DNA of 64,000 nt, from the NCBI RefSeq assembly GCF_009496535.1, contig NZ_WIDL01000012.1, positions 1 through 64,000 on the forward strand. Direction: 5' to 3'. Positions 46,735-57,058 of this stretch are shown here, piece by piece. A program made the translations under genes and the position numbers. This DNA is from Stenotrophomonas sp. MYb238. GTDB taxonomy: Bacteria; Pseudomonadota; Gammaproteobacteria; Xanthomonadales; Xanthomonadaceae. The first letter of the stretch is position 1. The number at the start of each line of letters is the position of its first letter. The notes beneath the pieces are model-generated. The model saw nothing but the letters and a program-made list of their open reading frames with translations. It was not told the origin of the DNA and did not search any database.

Positions 46735-49443
46735 TCAGGCCGCGCCCGCCGGCTGCACCGGCAGGGTGACGTTCATGATGGTCGGGTCGTCCGGGTCGGG
46801 CTTGACCTTGAAGCCCAGCGTGCGGCACATCGCCAGCATGGTGATGTTCTCGCGCAGCACCTGGCCCTCGACCACGTTCAGGCCCTGCCAGCCGGCGTAC
46901 TCGATCATGATCTGCATCAGCTTCCAGCCGATGCCGTGGCCCTTGAGGTCGGAGCGGATCAGGATGCCGTACTCGCCGCGGTCGTAGTCGGCGTCGGCAT
47001 GCAGGCGCACCGCGCCGAGCATCTCGCCGTTCCTGGGGTCGATGGCGACCAGCGCGATCGACCGCGCGTAGTCGAGCTGGGTCAGGCGCGCGATGAACTC
47101 GTGGCTGAAATGCTTGACCGACTGGAAGAAGCGCAGGCGCAGGTCGTCGTCGCTGACGCGGGCGAAGAACGCGCGGAACAGCGCGTCGTCCTCCGGCCGC
47201 ACCGGGCGCACGAAGGCCTTGCCGCCGTCGGACAGCACGATGCTGCGTTCCCATTCGGTCGGATACGGGAAGATCGCGAAGCGCGGGTGGCCGCGGCCCT
47301 TGTGCAGGCGCCGCACCGGGGCGATGGCGATGCGCGCGTCCAGCGCCATCACCCCGTCGCGGTCGGCCAGCAGCGGGTTGAGGTCCAGGCCGCGGATCTC
47401 GGGAATGTCGGCGGCCAGCTGCGCCAGCTTGACCAGCACCAGCGCCACCGCGCGCTCGTCGGCGGCCGGCACGTCGCCATAGGCCTTGAGGATGCGCGCC
47501 ACGCGGGTGCGGCCGATCACCTCGTGCGCCAAGCGCAGGTCCAGCGGCGGCAGCGCCAGGGTCTTGTCGTCGATCACCTCTACCGCGGTGCCGCCGCGGC
47601 CGAACACCAGCACCGGACCAAACACGGGGTCGTCGGCGATGCCGGCGATCAGCTCGCGCGCCTTGGGCCGCACCAGCGTCGGCTGCACCAGCACGCCCTC
47701 GATGCGCGCCTGCGGGCGCAGCTCGCGCGCGCGCTGCAGGATCGAGGTCGCCGCCATGTGCACCGCCTGCAGCGTGCCCAGGTTCAGGCGCACGCCATCG
47801 ACGTCGGACTTGTGCGGGATGTCCGGCGAGAACACCTTCACCGCCACCGTGGCGCCCTGTTCCAGCAGCGGCTGCGCCAGTTCCATCGCCTCGTGCGCGT
47901 CGCCCGCGACCATCACCGCCAGCGAGGGAATGCCGTAGGCCTGCAGCAGCGCGTGCGTGGCCACCGGGTCCAGCCACTGCTGGCCATCGGCCAGCGCCGC
48001 CTCCACCAGCGCGCGCGCGGCCGTCGCGTCCACCACGAAATCGGCGGGCAGGCTCGGCGGGGTCTCCATCAACGCGGCCTGCGCCTGGCGGTAGCGCACC
48101 AGGTGCTGGAAGCCGCGCACCGCCTCGGCCTCGCTGGGATAGGTCGGCACCCGCGCGGTGTTGAGCGTGGCCGTGGCCTGTTCGTCGTTGCCCAGCCACA
48201 CCGCGAACACCGGCTTGTCGCGCAGCTGCCGCGGGCGCAGCCCGAGCGTGCGGGTCAGCGCCTGCGCCGCGTCGGCCGAGGAGGTGAAGGCGGTCGGCAC
48301 GTTGACCACCAGCAGCGCGTCGTTGGCCTCGTCGGCCAGCAGCGCCTCCACCGCGGTGGCGTAGCGCTCGCCGCCGGCGTCGACCACGATGTCCACCGGG
48401 TTGTCGCGCGACCAGCCGCTCGGCAGCGCCTGGTCCAGCCGTTCCAGGGTGGCCGGCGACAGCGCCGCCAGCGTGCCGCCCAGCGCCTGCAGCTGGTCCA
48501 CCGCCAGCCGGCCGATGCCGCCGCCGTTGCTGAGGATCGCCAGCCGGTGGCCGGGGAACGTGCCGAGCCGGCCCAGCGTCTCGGCGGCGGTGAACAGCTC
48601 GTCCAGCGCGTTGACCCGCAGCAGGCCGGCGCGGTTGAACGCCGCGCCATACACCGCGTCGGCCGCGGCCAGCGTCTGCGAATGGGTTTCGGCGCGCGCC
48701 CCGGCGGTGCGCGGCTGGCGCCCGGACTTGACCACCACCACCGGCTTGGCGCGGGCGGCCGCGCGCGCAGCGGACATGAACTTGCGCGCGTCGCTGATCT
48801 GGTCGACATAGAGCAGGATCGCGCGGGTGCGGTAGTCGGCGGCGAAGTAATCGAGCAGGTCGCCGAAATCCACGTCCAGCGCGTCGCCCAGCGACACCAC
48901 CGCGGAGAAGCCGATCGAGCGCGCCACGCCCCATTCCACCAGCGCGGCCGCTATCGCGCTGGATTCGGAGATCAGCGCCAGGTCGCCGGCCTGCGGCGTG
49001 TGCGCGGCGATGGAGGCGTTGAGCCGCGCATGCGGGGCGATCACGCCCAGACAGTGCGGGCCGAGGATGCGCATGCCCTTGGGCCGCGCCGCCGCTTCCA
49101 CCTGCGCGAGCAGCGAACCGGGCCCCTGCCCCAGCCCGGCGGTGAGCAGGATGGCCGCGGCCACGCCCAGTTCGGCGGCGGCGGCCACCACCTGCGGCAC
49201 CATCGCCGCCGGCGTGGTGACGACCACCAGGTCCGGTATCCACGGCAGGTCCTTGAGCCGCTTGACCGTGCGCATGCCGTCGATCTCGCCGTGGCGCGGG
49301 TTGACCCAGCCGATCTGCCCGGCGAAACCGGCCGCGCGCAGGTTGCGCACCACCGCGCGCCCGGCCGAGCGCTCGCGCGGGCTGCCGCCGATGACGGCCA
49401 CGGAACGGGGACGGAACACCGTCTGCAGGTGATAGATGCTCAT
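46735..49443 (-). CDS. Protein lysine acetyltransferase, Pat/PatZ type (acyl-CoA synthetase-like + GNAT)
   Basis: The 902-residue multidomain enzyme has an NDP-forming acyl-CoA synthetase alpha region with CoA-binding start (SVAVIGGSPRERSAGRAVVRNL), ligase CoA parts (AALVEWGVARSIGFSAVVSLGDALDVDFGDLL), an ATP-grasp beta region (GATVAVKVFSPDIPHKSDVDGVRLNL, PVLVFGRGGTAVEVIDDK) and a C-terminal GNAT domain (about 725-890: LRLRFFQSVKHFSHEFIARLTQLDY, YGILIRSDLKGHGIGWKLMQIMIEYA). This domain order is that of PatZ/YfiQ, which acetylates metabolic enzymes such as Acs. The ligase part is usually non-catalytic and senses acetyl-CoA or nucleotide. Confidence 0.87.
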   Translation of the reverse strand: MSIYHLQTVFRPRSVAVIGGSPRERSAGRAVVRNLRAAGFAGQIGWVNPRHGEIDGMRTVKRLKDLPWIPDLVVVTTPAAMVPQVVAAAAELGVAAAILLTAGLGQGPGSLLAQVEAAARPKGMRILGPHCLGVIAPHARLNASIAAHTPQAGDLALISESSAIAAALVEWGVARSIGFSAVVSLGDALDVDFGDLLDYFAADYRTRAILLYVDQISDARKFMSAARAAARAKPVVVVKSGRQPRTAGARAETHSQTLAAADAVYGAAFNRAGLLRVNALDELFTAAETLGRLGTFPGHRLAILSNGGGIGRLAVDQLQALGGTLAALSPATLERLDQALPSGWSRDNPVDIVVDAGGERYATAVEALLADEANDALLVVNVPTAFTSSADAAQALTRTLGLRPRQLRDKPVFAVWLGNDEQATATLNTARVPTYPSEAEAVRGFQHLVRYRQAQAALMETPPSLPADFVVDATAARALVEAALADGQQWLDPVATHALLQAYGIPSLAVMVAGDAHEAMELAQPLLEQGATVAVKVFSPDIPHKSDVDGVRLNLGTLQAVHMAATSILQRARELRPQARIEGVLVQPTLVRPKARELIAGIADDPVFGPVLVFGRGGTAVEVIDDKTLALPPLDLRLAHEVIGRTRVARILKAYGDVPAADERAVALVLVKLAQLAADIPEIRGLDLNPLLADRDGVMALDARIAIAPVRRLHKGRGHPRFAIFPYPTEWERSIVLSDGGKAFVRPVRPEDDALFRAFFARVSDDDLRLRFFQSVKHFSHEFIARLTQLDYARSIALVAIDPRNGEMLGAVRLHADADYDRGEYGILIRSDLKGHGIGWKLMQIMIEYAGWQGLNVVEGQVLRENITMLAMCRTLGFKVKPDPDDPTIMNVTLPVQPAGAA

Positions 49444-49542
49444 CGCGACGCCGACAACGGGAACGCGATCAAAGGTACACGCCTGCGGGCGCCGGTGGCA
49501 TGAGCAGGATCAAGCGCCACCGGCGGCGGACCGCAACGCCGA

Positions 49543-49914
49543 TCACTTCCTGAGCGAATACCCCAGCACGCCGATGGACACCAGCACGATCGCGCCATAG
49601 TCCACGATCCGCGGCGCGCCCAGCGTGGTGCCGGCGGCGAACGCCAGCACGCCGGCAAGGACCGGCAGCATCCATGGATTCCAGCGGACCGCGGCGGTCG
49701 GCCCGGGACCGCCCTCCATGATCGCGCTGACGTCGGTGTCCAGCGCCGCCGCCAGGCAGACCCGCGTCTCGCGCGAGGCGGCGCCTTCGGTTTCCACCCG
49801 CTGCACGGTCCGCAGGCTCAGGCCGGCGGCGGCGGCCAGCTGTTCCTGCGACCAGTGCCTGGCCTCACGCAGGCGGCGGATGACCGTCGGGTTCAACTTC
49901 ATGTCCTGCTCCAT
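49543..49914 (-). CDS. XRE-type regulator fused to two membrane helices
   Basis: The 123-residue protein has an N-terminal XRE HTH (VIRRLREARHWSQEQLAAAAGLSLRTVQRVETEG, then a short dimerisation helix ASRETRVCLAAALDTDVSAI) followed by two hydrophobic helices (MLPVLAGVLAFAAGTTLG, YGAIVLVSIGVLGYSL). It is thus a membrane-anchored DNA-binding protein, possibly sensing at the membrane. AGGAG seven bases before the ATG at 49914 supports the start MEQDMKLNPTVI; the ATG at 49902 is an alternative. No operon partner is evident; target genes are unknown. Confidence 0.75.
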   Translation of the reverse strand: MEQDMKLNPTVIRRLREARHWSQEQLAAAAGLSLRTVQRVETEGAASRETRVCLAAALDTDVSAIMEGGPGPTAAVRWNPWMLPVLAGVLAFAAGTTLGAPRIVDYGAIVLVSIGVLGYSLRK

Positions 49915-50013
49915 GCGGCGGCTCCTGTATGGGGAGTCACCACGATAGGTTCCGCCGCCGATCATGCCACGCCAGGCCGGCGACAGCGGCCCGCCAACCG
50001 GCCGCCACCGCCG

Positions 50014-51384
50014 CTACAGCAGCGTCCCGCCGAGGATCGCCGCGGCAATGCTGAAGTAGATGACCAGGCCGGTCACGTCCACCAGCGTGGCCACGAACGG
50101 CGCCGACGCGCTGGCCGGGTCGAAGCCCAGGCGCTTGAGCACGAACGGCAGCATCGAACCGGACAGCGAGCCGAAGGTGACGATGCCCACCAGCGCCGCG
50201 CCGATGGTCGCCGCCAGCAGCTTCCAGTGCGCGCCGTAGTCGTGCAGCCCGGCCAGCTGCCAGATGGTGATGCGCACCACGGCCAGCAGGCCGAGGATGC
50301 CGCCCAGCACCACGCCGGTGGGCAGCTCGCGCAGCGCCACCTTCCACCAGTCGCGCAGGCGCAGCTCCTGCAGCGCCAGCGAGCGGATCAGCAGCGAGGT
50401 CGCCTGCGAGCCGGAATTGCCGCCCGAGCTCATGATCAGCGGGATGAACAGCGTCAGCACCACCGCGCGCGCCAGTTCATCCTCGTAGTGCTGCATGGCG
50501 CTGGCGGTGAGCATCTCGCCCAGGAACAGCACGCTCAGCCAGCCGGCGCGCTTCCTGATCATGGCGAAAAAGCCGATCTGCATGTACGGCCGGTCCAGCG
50601 CCTCGACGCCGCCGAACTTGTGCACGTCCTCGGTGGATTCGTCGATCAGCGCGTCGAGGATGTCGTCCACGGTGACGATGCCGAGCATGCGCTGCTGCGC
50701 GTCCACCACCGGGATCGCCAGCAGGTCGTGGCGGCGGATCAGCTGCGCCACCTCCTCCTGGTCCAGCAGCGGGCCGACGCTGACCGGCGGGTTGACCTGG
50801 GCCACGTCGAGGATCGAGTCCTCCGGCGCGCCGGTGATCAGCCGGCGCATGGTCACCACCTGCCGCAGCTGCCGGGTCTGCGGGTCGAGCACGTAGATCG
50901 CGTAGACCGTCTCGCGGGTGCGCTCGACCTCGCGGATGTGCTGCAGGGTCCGGGCGACGCTCCAGTCGGCCGGGACGCTGACGAACTCGGTGGTCATCAG
51001 CGCGCCGGCGGTGTGCGCCGGGTAGCCGAGCAGCAGTTGGATCGAGCGCCGCGCTCCCGGCTCGAGCAGCGGGATCAGCCGCGCGCGCTCGTCCTCGTCC
51101 AGTTCGTGCACGATGTCGGTGGCGCGGTCGTCGGCCATCAGCCCGAGCAGCGCGGCGGCGCGGGCCGGCGGCAACGCGGCGACCAGTTCGCCGGCCCGCT
51201 GCAGTTCCGGCGCTTCCAGCAGCTTGACCGCGCGCGGCAACGGCAGCGCGGCCAGCACCGTGGCGGCCTGGGCGCGGTCGAGCTGATTGAGGTGGACCAC
51301 CGCGTCGGCGGTGTTGAACTGCGCCAGCGGCGCGCCGAGGGTGCTGGCGTCCGCGGCCGGACGCAGGAGCTGTTTCTGGTTCAT
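50014..51384 (-). CDS. mgtE: Magnesium transporter MgtE
   Basis: The 456-residue protein has the MgtE layout: N-terminal helical domain (residues to about 130: LNQLDRAQAATVLAALPLPRAVKLLEAPEL, IVHELDEDERARLIPLLEPG), tandem CBS domains (VPADWSVARTLQHIREVERTRETVYAIYVLD, LLDQEEVAQLIRRHDLLAIPVVDAQQRMLGIVTVDDILDALIDE), connecting helix and five membrane helices (SGGNSGSQATSLLIRSLAL, VVLGGILGLLAVVRIT, GAALVGIVTFGSLSGSMLPFVLKRLGFDPASASAPFVATLVDVTGL). It is a Mg2+ channel gated by cytosolic Mg2+ through the CBS domains. A short leader frame lies upstream (51459-51515). Confidence 0.92.
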   Translation of the reverse strand: MNQKQLLRPAADASTLGAPLAQFNTADAVVHLNQLDRAQAATVLAALPLPRAVKLLEAPELQRAGELVAALPPARAAALLGLMADDRATDIVHELDEDERARLIPLLEPGARRSIQLLLGYPAHTAGALMTTEFVSVPADWSVARTLQHIREVERTRETVYAIYVLDPQTRQLRQVVTMRRLITGAPEDSILDVAQVNPPVSVGPLLDQEEVAQLIRRHDLLAIPVVDAQQRMLGIVTVDDILDALIDESTEDVHKFGGVEALDRPYMQIGFFAMIRKRAGWLSVLFLGEMLTASAMQHYEDELARAVVLTLFIPLIMSSGGNSGSQATSLLIRSLALQELRLRDWWKVALRELPTGVVLGGILGLLAVVRITIWQLAGLHDYGAHWKLLAATIGAALVGIVTFGSLSGSMLPFVLKRLGFDPASASAPFVATLVDVTGLVIYFSIAAAILGGTLL

Positions 51385-51458
51385 CGTGGTTCGCCTTGCC
51401 GGCCCCGTGGCCGGCTGCAGGGTTGCGAGCGCAACGCCGGCGGCGGCGAACCGGCCCG

Positions 51459-51515
51459 CTAGGCGTTCACCGTCTCCGGCGTCGAACGAGGTCGACGTCT
51501 ACTGTCGCTGGACAT
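51459..51515 (-). CDS. Possible 18-codon leader peptide upstream of mgtE
   Basis: On the mgtE strand a short frame MSSDSRRRPRSTPETVNA ends 74 bases before the mgtE ATG. It is Arg- and Pro-containing, reminiscent in build (not in sequence) of the MgtL/CorL-type leaders that couple Mg2+ or proline limitation to transporter expression. GC-rich hairpins lie between it and mgtE (about 51395-51455). The ribosome site is weak (GGAG nine bases upstream). It may well be a chance frame. Confidence 0.25.
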   Translation of the reverse strand: MSSDSRRRPRSTPETVNA

Positions 51516-51713
51516 GGTGTGGGACTCCGAAGGATTGCCGCGCGGCACGGCCGGCGGCTGCGCGAGTCTGCGTCCGTCGCGCAGCGGGGTCAAGCGCGCG
51601 CGGCGGGATTTTCCAAGCCGGCGGGCGCGCGCTACTCTTTCCGGCGGCACGCACGTGCGCCCGATCCGGCTGCCGCGCGGCCCTTCCTTCTCTTCCTTCG
51701 AGCGTGAACCCCG

Positions 51714-53528
51714 ATGCATGGCGGCGGTCTGGAGCTGGCCCTGGTACTGCTGCTCGCGGCGGTGATCGCCGTGCCCGTGTTCAAGCGTTTCGGGCTGGGC
51801 GCGGTGCTGGGCTACCTCGCCGCCGGCGTGGCGCTGGGGCCGCACGTGCTGGCCTTCGTGCAGGATGCCGACCGCATCCTCAACGCCGCCGAGATCGGCG
51901 TGGTGATGCTGCTGTTCCTGATCGGGCTGGAACTGTCGCCGGCGCGGCTGATGGTGATGCGGCGCCCGGTGTTCGGCGGCGGCACGGCGCAGGTGCTGCT
52001 CACCGCCGGCGTGCTCGGCGGACTGTTGCTGCTGTACCACTTCCACTGGAAGAGCGCGCTGGTGGTCGGCACCGCGCTGGCGCTGTCCTCCACCGCGGTC
52101 GGGCTGCAGCTGCTGTCCGAGCACAAGGCGCTCAACAGCGACTACGGCCGCTTCGGCTTCGCCATCCTGCTGTTCCAGGACCTGGTCGCCATCCCGCTGC
52201 TGGCGGCGATCCCGCTGCTGGGCGGCATCCGCAACGAGACCCTGACCTGGCACAACGTGGCCACCGCGGTGGGCACGCTGGCGGTGGTGATCCTGCTCGG
52301 CCGGCCGCTGCTGCGCTACCTGTTCGGCATGGTCGCACGCACGCGCATGCCGGAGGTGTTCACCGCCAGCGCGCTGCTGGTGGTGCTGGGCACGGCCTGG
52401 CTGATGCAGCAGGCCGGGCTGAGCCCCAGCCTGGGCGCGTTCCTGGCCGGCGTGCTGCTGGCCGACTCGGAATTCCGCCACGAGATCGAATCGCAGATCG
52501 AGCCGTTCAAGAGCCTGCTGCTGGGACTGTTCTTCATCGCCGTGGGCATGAGCATCGACCTGGCGCGCATCGCCGCCGAACCGACGGTGATCGCCGTCGG
52601 CGTCGCCGCGCTGCTGGCGGTCAAGTTCGGCCTGCTGGTGCTGATCGGCCTGGGCGCGCGCATGCCGCTGCGCAGCGCGCTGATGCTCGGCAGCGTGCTG
52701 TGGCTGGGCGGCGAGTTCGCCTTCGTCGTGTTCAACGAAGCCGAACGCGCCGGCCTGCTCGGGCGCATCAACCACGACCGCCTGGTCGCCATCGTCAGCC
52801 TGTCGATGGCGTTGACGCCGCTGCTGATGATCGGCCTGAAGCATCTGCTGAAGACGCATGCGCCCGCCAAGGGGCCCGAGCGCGCGCCGGACAGCCTGAG
52901 CGACGCCCAGGCCCAGCACCCGCAGGTGCTGATCGCCGGCATGGGCCGCTTCGGCCAGATCGTCGCGCGCCTGCTGACCGCGCAGCGCATCCCGTTCGTA
53001 GCGCTGGAGGCCGACCCGGACACGGTGGAAGACCTGCGCCGCTTCGGCAACCACCTCTACTACGGCGATCCCACCCGGCCGGACCTGCTGCGCGCGGCCG
53101 GCAGCGACCAGATCGGCGTGTTCGTGATGGCCATGGACGACCCGGACACCAACCTGCGCGCGGTGCGGCTGGTGCGGCGCCTGTACCCGCAGGCGCGGGT
53201 GCTGGCGCGCGCGCGCAACCGCCAGCATGCGTGGAAGCTGATGGACATGTCGGCCGAACCGTTCCGCGAGGTCTTCGGCTCCAGCCTGGAGATCGGCGAA
53301 CGCGTGCTGACCTCGCTGGGCATCGCCGAGGCCACCGCGCGCGAACACGTGCGCCGCTTCCGCGAGCACGACGAGAAGCTGCTCAAGGCCCAGCACCTGG
53401 TCTACGACGACGAGGCGGCGGTGATCCAGACCTCGCGCGACGCCCGCGCCGACCTGATGCACCTGTTCGAGGCCGACGTCGGCGACGCCGAGGTCGCACC
53501 CGAAAGGCCGGTATCGGGCGGCGAGTAA
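51714..53528 (+). CDS. Cation:proton antiporter, KefB/KefC type (CPA2) with TrkA-N domain
   Basis: The 604-residue protein has about 12 membrane helices (1-380; LELALVLLLAAVIAVPVFKRFGLGAVLGYLAAGVALGPHVL, GLELSPARLMVMRRPVFGGG, FLAGVLLADSEFRHEIESQIEPFKSLLLGLFFIAVGM) and a cytosolic TrkA-N domain ([46 protein letters not shown]). The architecture is that of glutathione-gated K+/H+ antiporters. Residues for glutathione-adduct binding cannot be confirmed by eye. The ATG at 51714 has only a weak ribosome site in the CGAGCGTGAACCCCG context. It is divergent from mgtE. Confidence 0.88.
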   Translation: MHGGGLELALVLLLAAVIAVPVFKRFGLGAVLGYLAAGVALGPHVLAFVQDADRILNAAEIGVVMLLFLIGLELSPARLMVMRRPVFGGGTAQVLLTAGVLGGLLLLYHFHWKSALVVGTALALSSTAVGLQLLSEHKALNSDYGRFGFAILLFQDLVAIPLLAAIPLLGGIRNETLTWHNVATAVGTLAVVILLGRPLLRYLFGMVARTRMPEVFTASALLVVLGTAWLMQQAGLSPSLGAFLAGVLLADSEFRHEIESQIEPFKSLLLGLFFIAVGMSIDLARIAAEPTVIAVGVAALLAVKFGLLVLIGLGARMPLRSALMLGSVLWLGGEFAFVVFNEAERAGLLGRINHDRLVAIVSLSMALTPLLMIGLKHLLKTHAPAKGPERAPDSLSDAQAQHPQVLIAGMGRFGQIVARLLTAQRIPFVALEADPDTVEDLRRFGNHLYYGDPTRPDLLRAAGSDQIGVFVMAMDDPDTNLRAVRLVRRLYPQARVLARARNRQHAWKLMDMSAEPFREVFGSSLEIGERVLTSLGIAEATAREHVRRFREHDEKLLKAQHLVYDDEAAVIQTSRDARADLMHLFEADVGDAEVAPERPVSGGE

Positions 53529-53547
53529 CCCGCGACCCCGGCGCTCC

Positions 53548-53616
53548 GTAGGAGCGGCTTCAGCCGCGAAGAGGCTCTACCGGGGAATGCCCCATCGCGG
53601 CTGAAGCCGCTCCTAC
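53548..53616. repeat. REP-like palindromic element GTAGGAGCGGCTTCAGCC
   Basis: Two perfect 22-base arms (53548-53569 starting GTAGGAGCGGCTTCAGCC, and the complement at 53595-53616) enclose a 25-base loop. Elements of exactly this wording are abundant between genes in Xanthomonadaceae and are probably mobilised REP sequences. It follows the antiporter stop by 19 bases and may also stop transcription or protect the mRNA end. Confidence 0.75.
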
Positions 53617-53728
53617 GCAAGCGCGGTGTTCGGCTGTAGGGCGTTGCTGTCGAAAAACTGCCGCCGCAGGGAACATTCGCTCCCAGCCATTCCCGCATTC
53701 CCTCGCAGGAGCGGAGACGCGGCTGCGC

Positions 53729-56700
53729 TCAGCCGCGGTCGCGCAGGAACCGCGCCATCGACGAGACGCCCGGCACCGCCGGTTCGAACTCGCCGGCCAC
53801 GTCGATGAAGCCGCGCATGACCGCGATCTCGCGCGGGCTGCGGCCCAGCGCGTCGCGCAGGTCGGGGTCGGCGCCGGCGCGCAGCAGGCGCTGCACCAGC
53901 AGCGGCAGGCCGTGCAGCGCGGCCAGGTGCAGCGGGCCGAAGCCGCGCGGGTCGCGCACGTCCAGCGCCACGTCCTCGTCGAGCAGGCGTTCGACCGCGG
54001 CCAGCACTACCTGTTCGTCGCAGGCGGTCCCCGGTTCGGCGCGCGCGCCCAGCAGCAACAGCAGCGGGGTGACGGTGCCGGCCGAGGGCTGGTCGGCTTC
54101 GGCGCCGGCCAGCAGCAGGGTGTCCAGCAGCGCCAGCAGGCGCGACCGGTCGCGCGCGGTGAAGCCGTAGAGCGCGGCGCAGTGCAGCGGCGCCAGCTGC
54201 TGGTCGTCACCGGCGTGCACGTCGGCGCCGGCGGTCAGCAGCCTGGCGACGATGTCCGGCAGGCCCAGTGCCGCGGCCAGCATCAGCACGGTGACGCCGC
54301 CGGGCAGGCGGTGGTCGATGCGCGCGCCGGCGTCGAGCAGGGCGGTGACGATGCCGGCCTGGCGCATGCTCACCGCCGCCGACAACGGCGTGGCGCCGCT
54401 GGCGGCCGCGTGCTGCGGATCGGCGCCGCGCGCCAGCAGCAGGTCCACGGCCGCGACATGGCCGCCACCGGCCGCGCGCAGCAGGCCGGTGCAGCCCTGC
54501 GCGTCGACCGCGTCCACCGGCAGCCCCAGGTCGATCAGGCGGCGCACCGCGTCGGCGTCGCCGGCCATCGCCGCGGCGGGCACGTCGGCCTCGCGCAGCG
54601 CACGCAGCGGCAGCGGCCAGCCGCGCCAGTCCAGCCAGTCGGCCAGGTCGCGGCGGCCGCTGGACAGGGCCACGCCGAGCGGCGTCTGCCCGTCGGCGGC
54701 GCGCGCGTCGGGGCAGGCGCCCTGCATCACCAGCAGTTTCAGCGAGGCCTCGCGCGCCAGCGCGGTGGCCAGGTGCAGCGCGGTCATGCCGTGGCTGTCG
54801 CGCGCCTCGCGGTCCACGCCGTGCGCCAGCAGCCAGTGCTGCACCTTCAGCCAGCCCAGGCGCACCGCCAGCGCCAGCGGCGGATCGCCGGCCGGCGACG
54901 CGCCGAACGGGTCGGCGCCGCGTTCGAGCAGTTCCAGCACGAACTGTTCGGTGCCGCGCGAGCCCTGGTCGTGCTGCGCGCAGGCGGCGAGCAGGCGGCC
55001 CAGGCCGCCGCGGCCGGCCGGCGACACGCCATGCCGCAGCAGCACCTGCAGGGTCGGGATGGCGTCCACCCCGCGCGCCAGCAGCGCGAACATCGGCGTG
55101 TCGCCGCAGGCGTCCGCCACTTCGGTGTCGGCGCCGTGCGCCAGCAGCCAGTCCACCACGCGCGGCTGCAGCGCCAGTTCCACGTCGTGCAGCAGGCCGC
55201 CCAGTTCCGGCGCCGCGCACAGCCGCGCCAGCGGCGCCATGCCGTCGGTGTTGCCGAAAACCAGCGCCTCGCGCAGCAGCGCCAGCGGCGCGCGGTCGTT
55301 GAGCTGGGCCGGCGTCGCGCCGGCGTCGCCGGCATCGCCGCCGGCGAGCGCGTCGCTGACCGCCGCCGGCAGCGGATAGGCCGGGTCCAGCAGCGAGACG
55401 ATGCTCCAGCGGCCGGCGGCGGCGGCGTGGTCGATGGCGCGGCGGCCGTCGCTGGCGGCGGCATCGGCGGCGATGCCCAGGTCCAGCAGGCGCCGGACCA
55501 GCGCCGCGGTCACGGTGTCGGCGCGGCAGGCCAGCAGCACGGCGTTGCAGCCTTCGCCGTCCACCGCCTCGACGTCGGGCTTGTGCGCGAGCAGGCGTTC
55601 CAGCACCCCGGCATGGGCCTGCGCGGCCGCGTCCAGCCACGGCGTGCGGCCGTCGGCGTCGCGCGGTTCGATGTTGGCGCCGGCGGCGAGCAGCGCCTCG
55701 ACGATGTCCACGTGCCCGGCTGCGGCGGCTTCGTGCAGCGCGCTGCGCCGGCGGCGGTCGCGCGCGTCCAGCCGCGCCTTGTGCTTGAGCAGCAGCTGCA
55801 CGCCGGCCGGATCGTCGTCCTCGGTCGCGGCGGCGGGAATCAATACCGGCACGCCGTCGGCCGGTTCGACCTTGGCGCCGCGCTCGAGCAGGAACCGCGC
55901 CAGCCGCCAGTTGCCGGCCTGGCAGGCCACCGCCAGCGGGCTGTGGCCCTCCTGGTTGAGCGCGTCGATCTGCGCGGCGGCGTCGCGCAGCAGCGCGGCC
56001 ACGCCCGGGTCGGAACTGCGCGCGGCGTGGTGCAGCGGGGTGTTGCCGTCGGCGTCGGTGGCGCGCGGGTCGGCGCCGTTGGCCAGCAGGGTCATCACCG
56101 CCTCGGGACGGCCGTGCCAGCTGTCGCGGGTGGCGGCCAGCAGCGGGGTCATGCCGCGGTGGGCCAGGTTCACGTCCACGCCGCGGCCGATCAGCGCGCG
56201 CAGCAGGCGCAGGTCGGGCAGCACCGCGGCCAGCACCGCCAGGCTGCGCTGGTCGCGCGAGTCCGCCGGCGGCAGCGCATGCGGGTCGGCGCCGGCGTCG
56301 AGCAGTTGCAGCGCGCGGTCGACGCGACCCACGCGCGCGGCCTCGTACAGCTGCGGCGCCAGTTCGTGCGGCGCCAGCGGCTCCAACGGCGCCGGTTCGG
56401 CCTGCGCCTCGGCGAACGGATCGAACGTCGGTGCGGCCGGTACCGCGGCCGCGGCCTGCGCGGCGGCGGGCAATGCCTGCAGCGCAACGTGCAGCAGCGG
56501 CGAAAGCAGCGCGGTGGCGATCGCCAGCGGCCAGCGCAGGCCGTCGCCGACCAGGCCGGGCCAGGCCGGCGCGATCACGGCCGCGCACAGCAGCCACAGC
56601 GCCAGCGCCGCGCCCACGCCATGCCAGGAATCCATGCCGCGCGCCGACAGCGCCTGCCAATGCGCGCGCAAGGTGCCGCCGCCGCGCTCCAGCGCCTGCC

Positions 56701-57058
56701 ACAGCGGCCAGGTGCGCCACAGCGCGGCCACCGCGAGGCTTACTGCCACGCACAGCGCCAGCACCGCCTGCAGGCTGCCGCTGTCGTGCAGCGCCGCCAG
56801 CGGCCAGGCCACCAGCAGCGCCAGCGCCAGCGCGCCGCCGGCCCACACCGCCAGCAGGCCCGGCAGGTCCTGGCGGCACTGGACGGCCAGCGGCGCGGCG
56901 GCGCGCGTGCGCCGCCACCACGACACGCCCAGCGCGAACGCCGGCTGCGCCAGCAGGCCGCATACGGCCGCCGCGGCGCCGCCGGACGCGGTGGCGAGCG
57001 CGAGCAGCGCGCCGGCCGCCAGCGCGCCGAGGGCACGGGTACGCAGGACGTCAGTCAT
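53729..57058 (-). CDS. Large membrane-anchored ankyrin-repeat protein
   Basis: The 1109-residue protein has five hydrophobic helices in the first about 200 residues ([61 protein letters not shown]) and then about 20 ankyrin repeats of 30-35 residues (for example [68 protein letters not shown]). The repeats should face the cytosol and form a protein-binding solenoid. No catalytic domain is visible. The start overlaps the ycgL stop by eight bases, so the two are translationally linked. Binding partners are unknown. Confidence 0.85.
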   Translation of the reverse strand: MTDVLRTRALGALAAGALLALATASGGAAAAVCGLLAQPAFALGVSWWRRTRAAAPLAVQCRQDLPGLLAVWAGGALALALLVAWPLAALHDSGSLQAVLALCVAVSLAVAALWRTWPLWQALERGGGTLRAHWQALSARGMDSWHGVGAALALWLLCAAVIAPAWPGLVGDGLRWPLAIATALLSPLLHVALQALPAAAQAAAAVPAAPTFDPFAEAQAEPAPLEPLAPHELAPQLYEAARVGRVDRALQLLDAGADPHALPPADSRDQRSLAVLAAVLPDLRLLRALIGRGVDVNLAHRGMTPLLAATRDSWHGRPEAVMTLLANGADPRATDADGNTPLHHAARSSDPGVAALLRDAAAQIDALNQEGHSPLAVACQAGNWRLARFLLERGAKVEPADGVPVLIPAAATEDDDPAGVQLLLKHKARLDARDRRRRSALHEAAAAGHVDIVEALLAAGANIEPRDADGRTPWLDAAAQAHAGVLERLLAHKPDVEAVDGEGCNAVLLACRADTVTAALVRRLLDLGIAADAAASDGRRAIDHAAAAGRWSIVSLLDPAYPLPAAVSDALAGGDAGDAGATPAQLNDRAPLALLREALVFGNTDGMAPLARLCAAPELGGLLHDVELALQPRVVDWLLAHGADTEVADACGDTPMFALLARGVDAIPTLQVLLRHGVSPAGRGGLGRLLAACAQHDQGSRGTEQFVLELLERGADPFGASPAGDPPLALAVRLGWLKVQHWLLAHGVDREARDSHGMTALHLATALAREASLKLLVMQGACPDARAADGQTPLGVALSSGRRDLADWLDWRGWPLPLRALREADVPAAAMAGDADAVRRLIDLGLPVDAVDAQGCTGLLRAAGGGHVAAVDLLLARGADPQHAAASGATPLSAAVSMRQAGIVTALLDAGARIDHRLPGGVTVLMLAAALGLPDIVARLLTAGADVHAGDDQQLAPLHCAALYGFTARDRSRLLALLDTLLLAGAEADQPSAGTVTPLLLLLGARAEPGTACDEQVVLAAVERLLDEDVALDVRDPRGFGPLHLAALHGLPLLVQRLLRAGADPDLRDALGRSPREIAVMRGFIDVAGEFEPAVPGVSSMARFLRDRG

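Noticed and set aside
46552-49503. 983-codon plus-strand frame opposite the Pat gene
   Set aside because: It is low-complexity His/Arg/Gln sequence mirroring the real gene; no domain is visible.
51385-51713. M-box or other Mg riboswitch before mgtE
   Set aside because: I could not find the conserved core or folding pattern; only GC-rich hairpins and a short frame are visible.
53529-53728. CRISPR array
   Set aside because: There is only one palindromic pair, without repeated units and spacers; it is a REP-like element.
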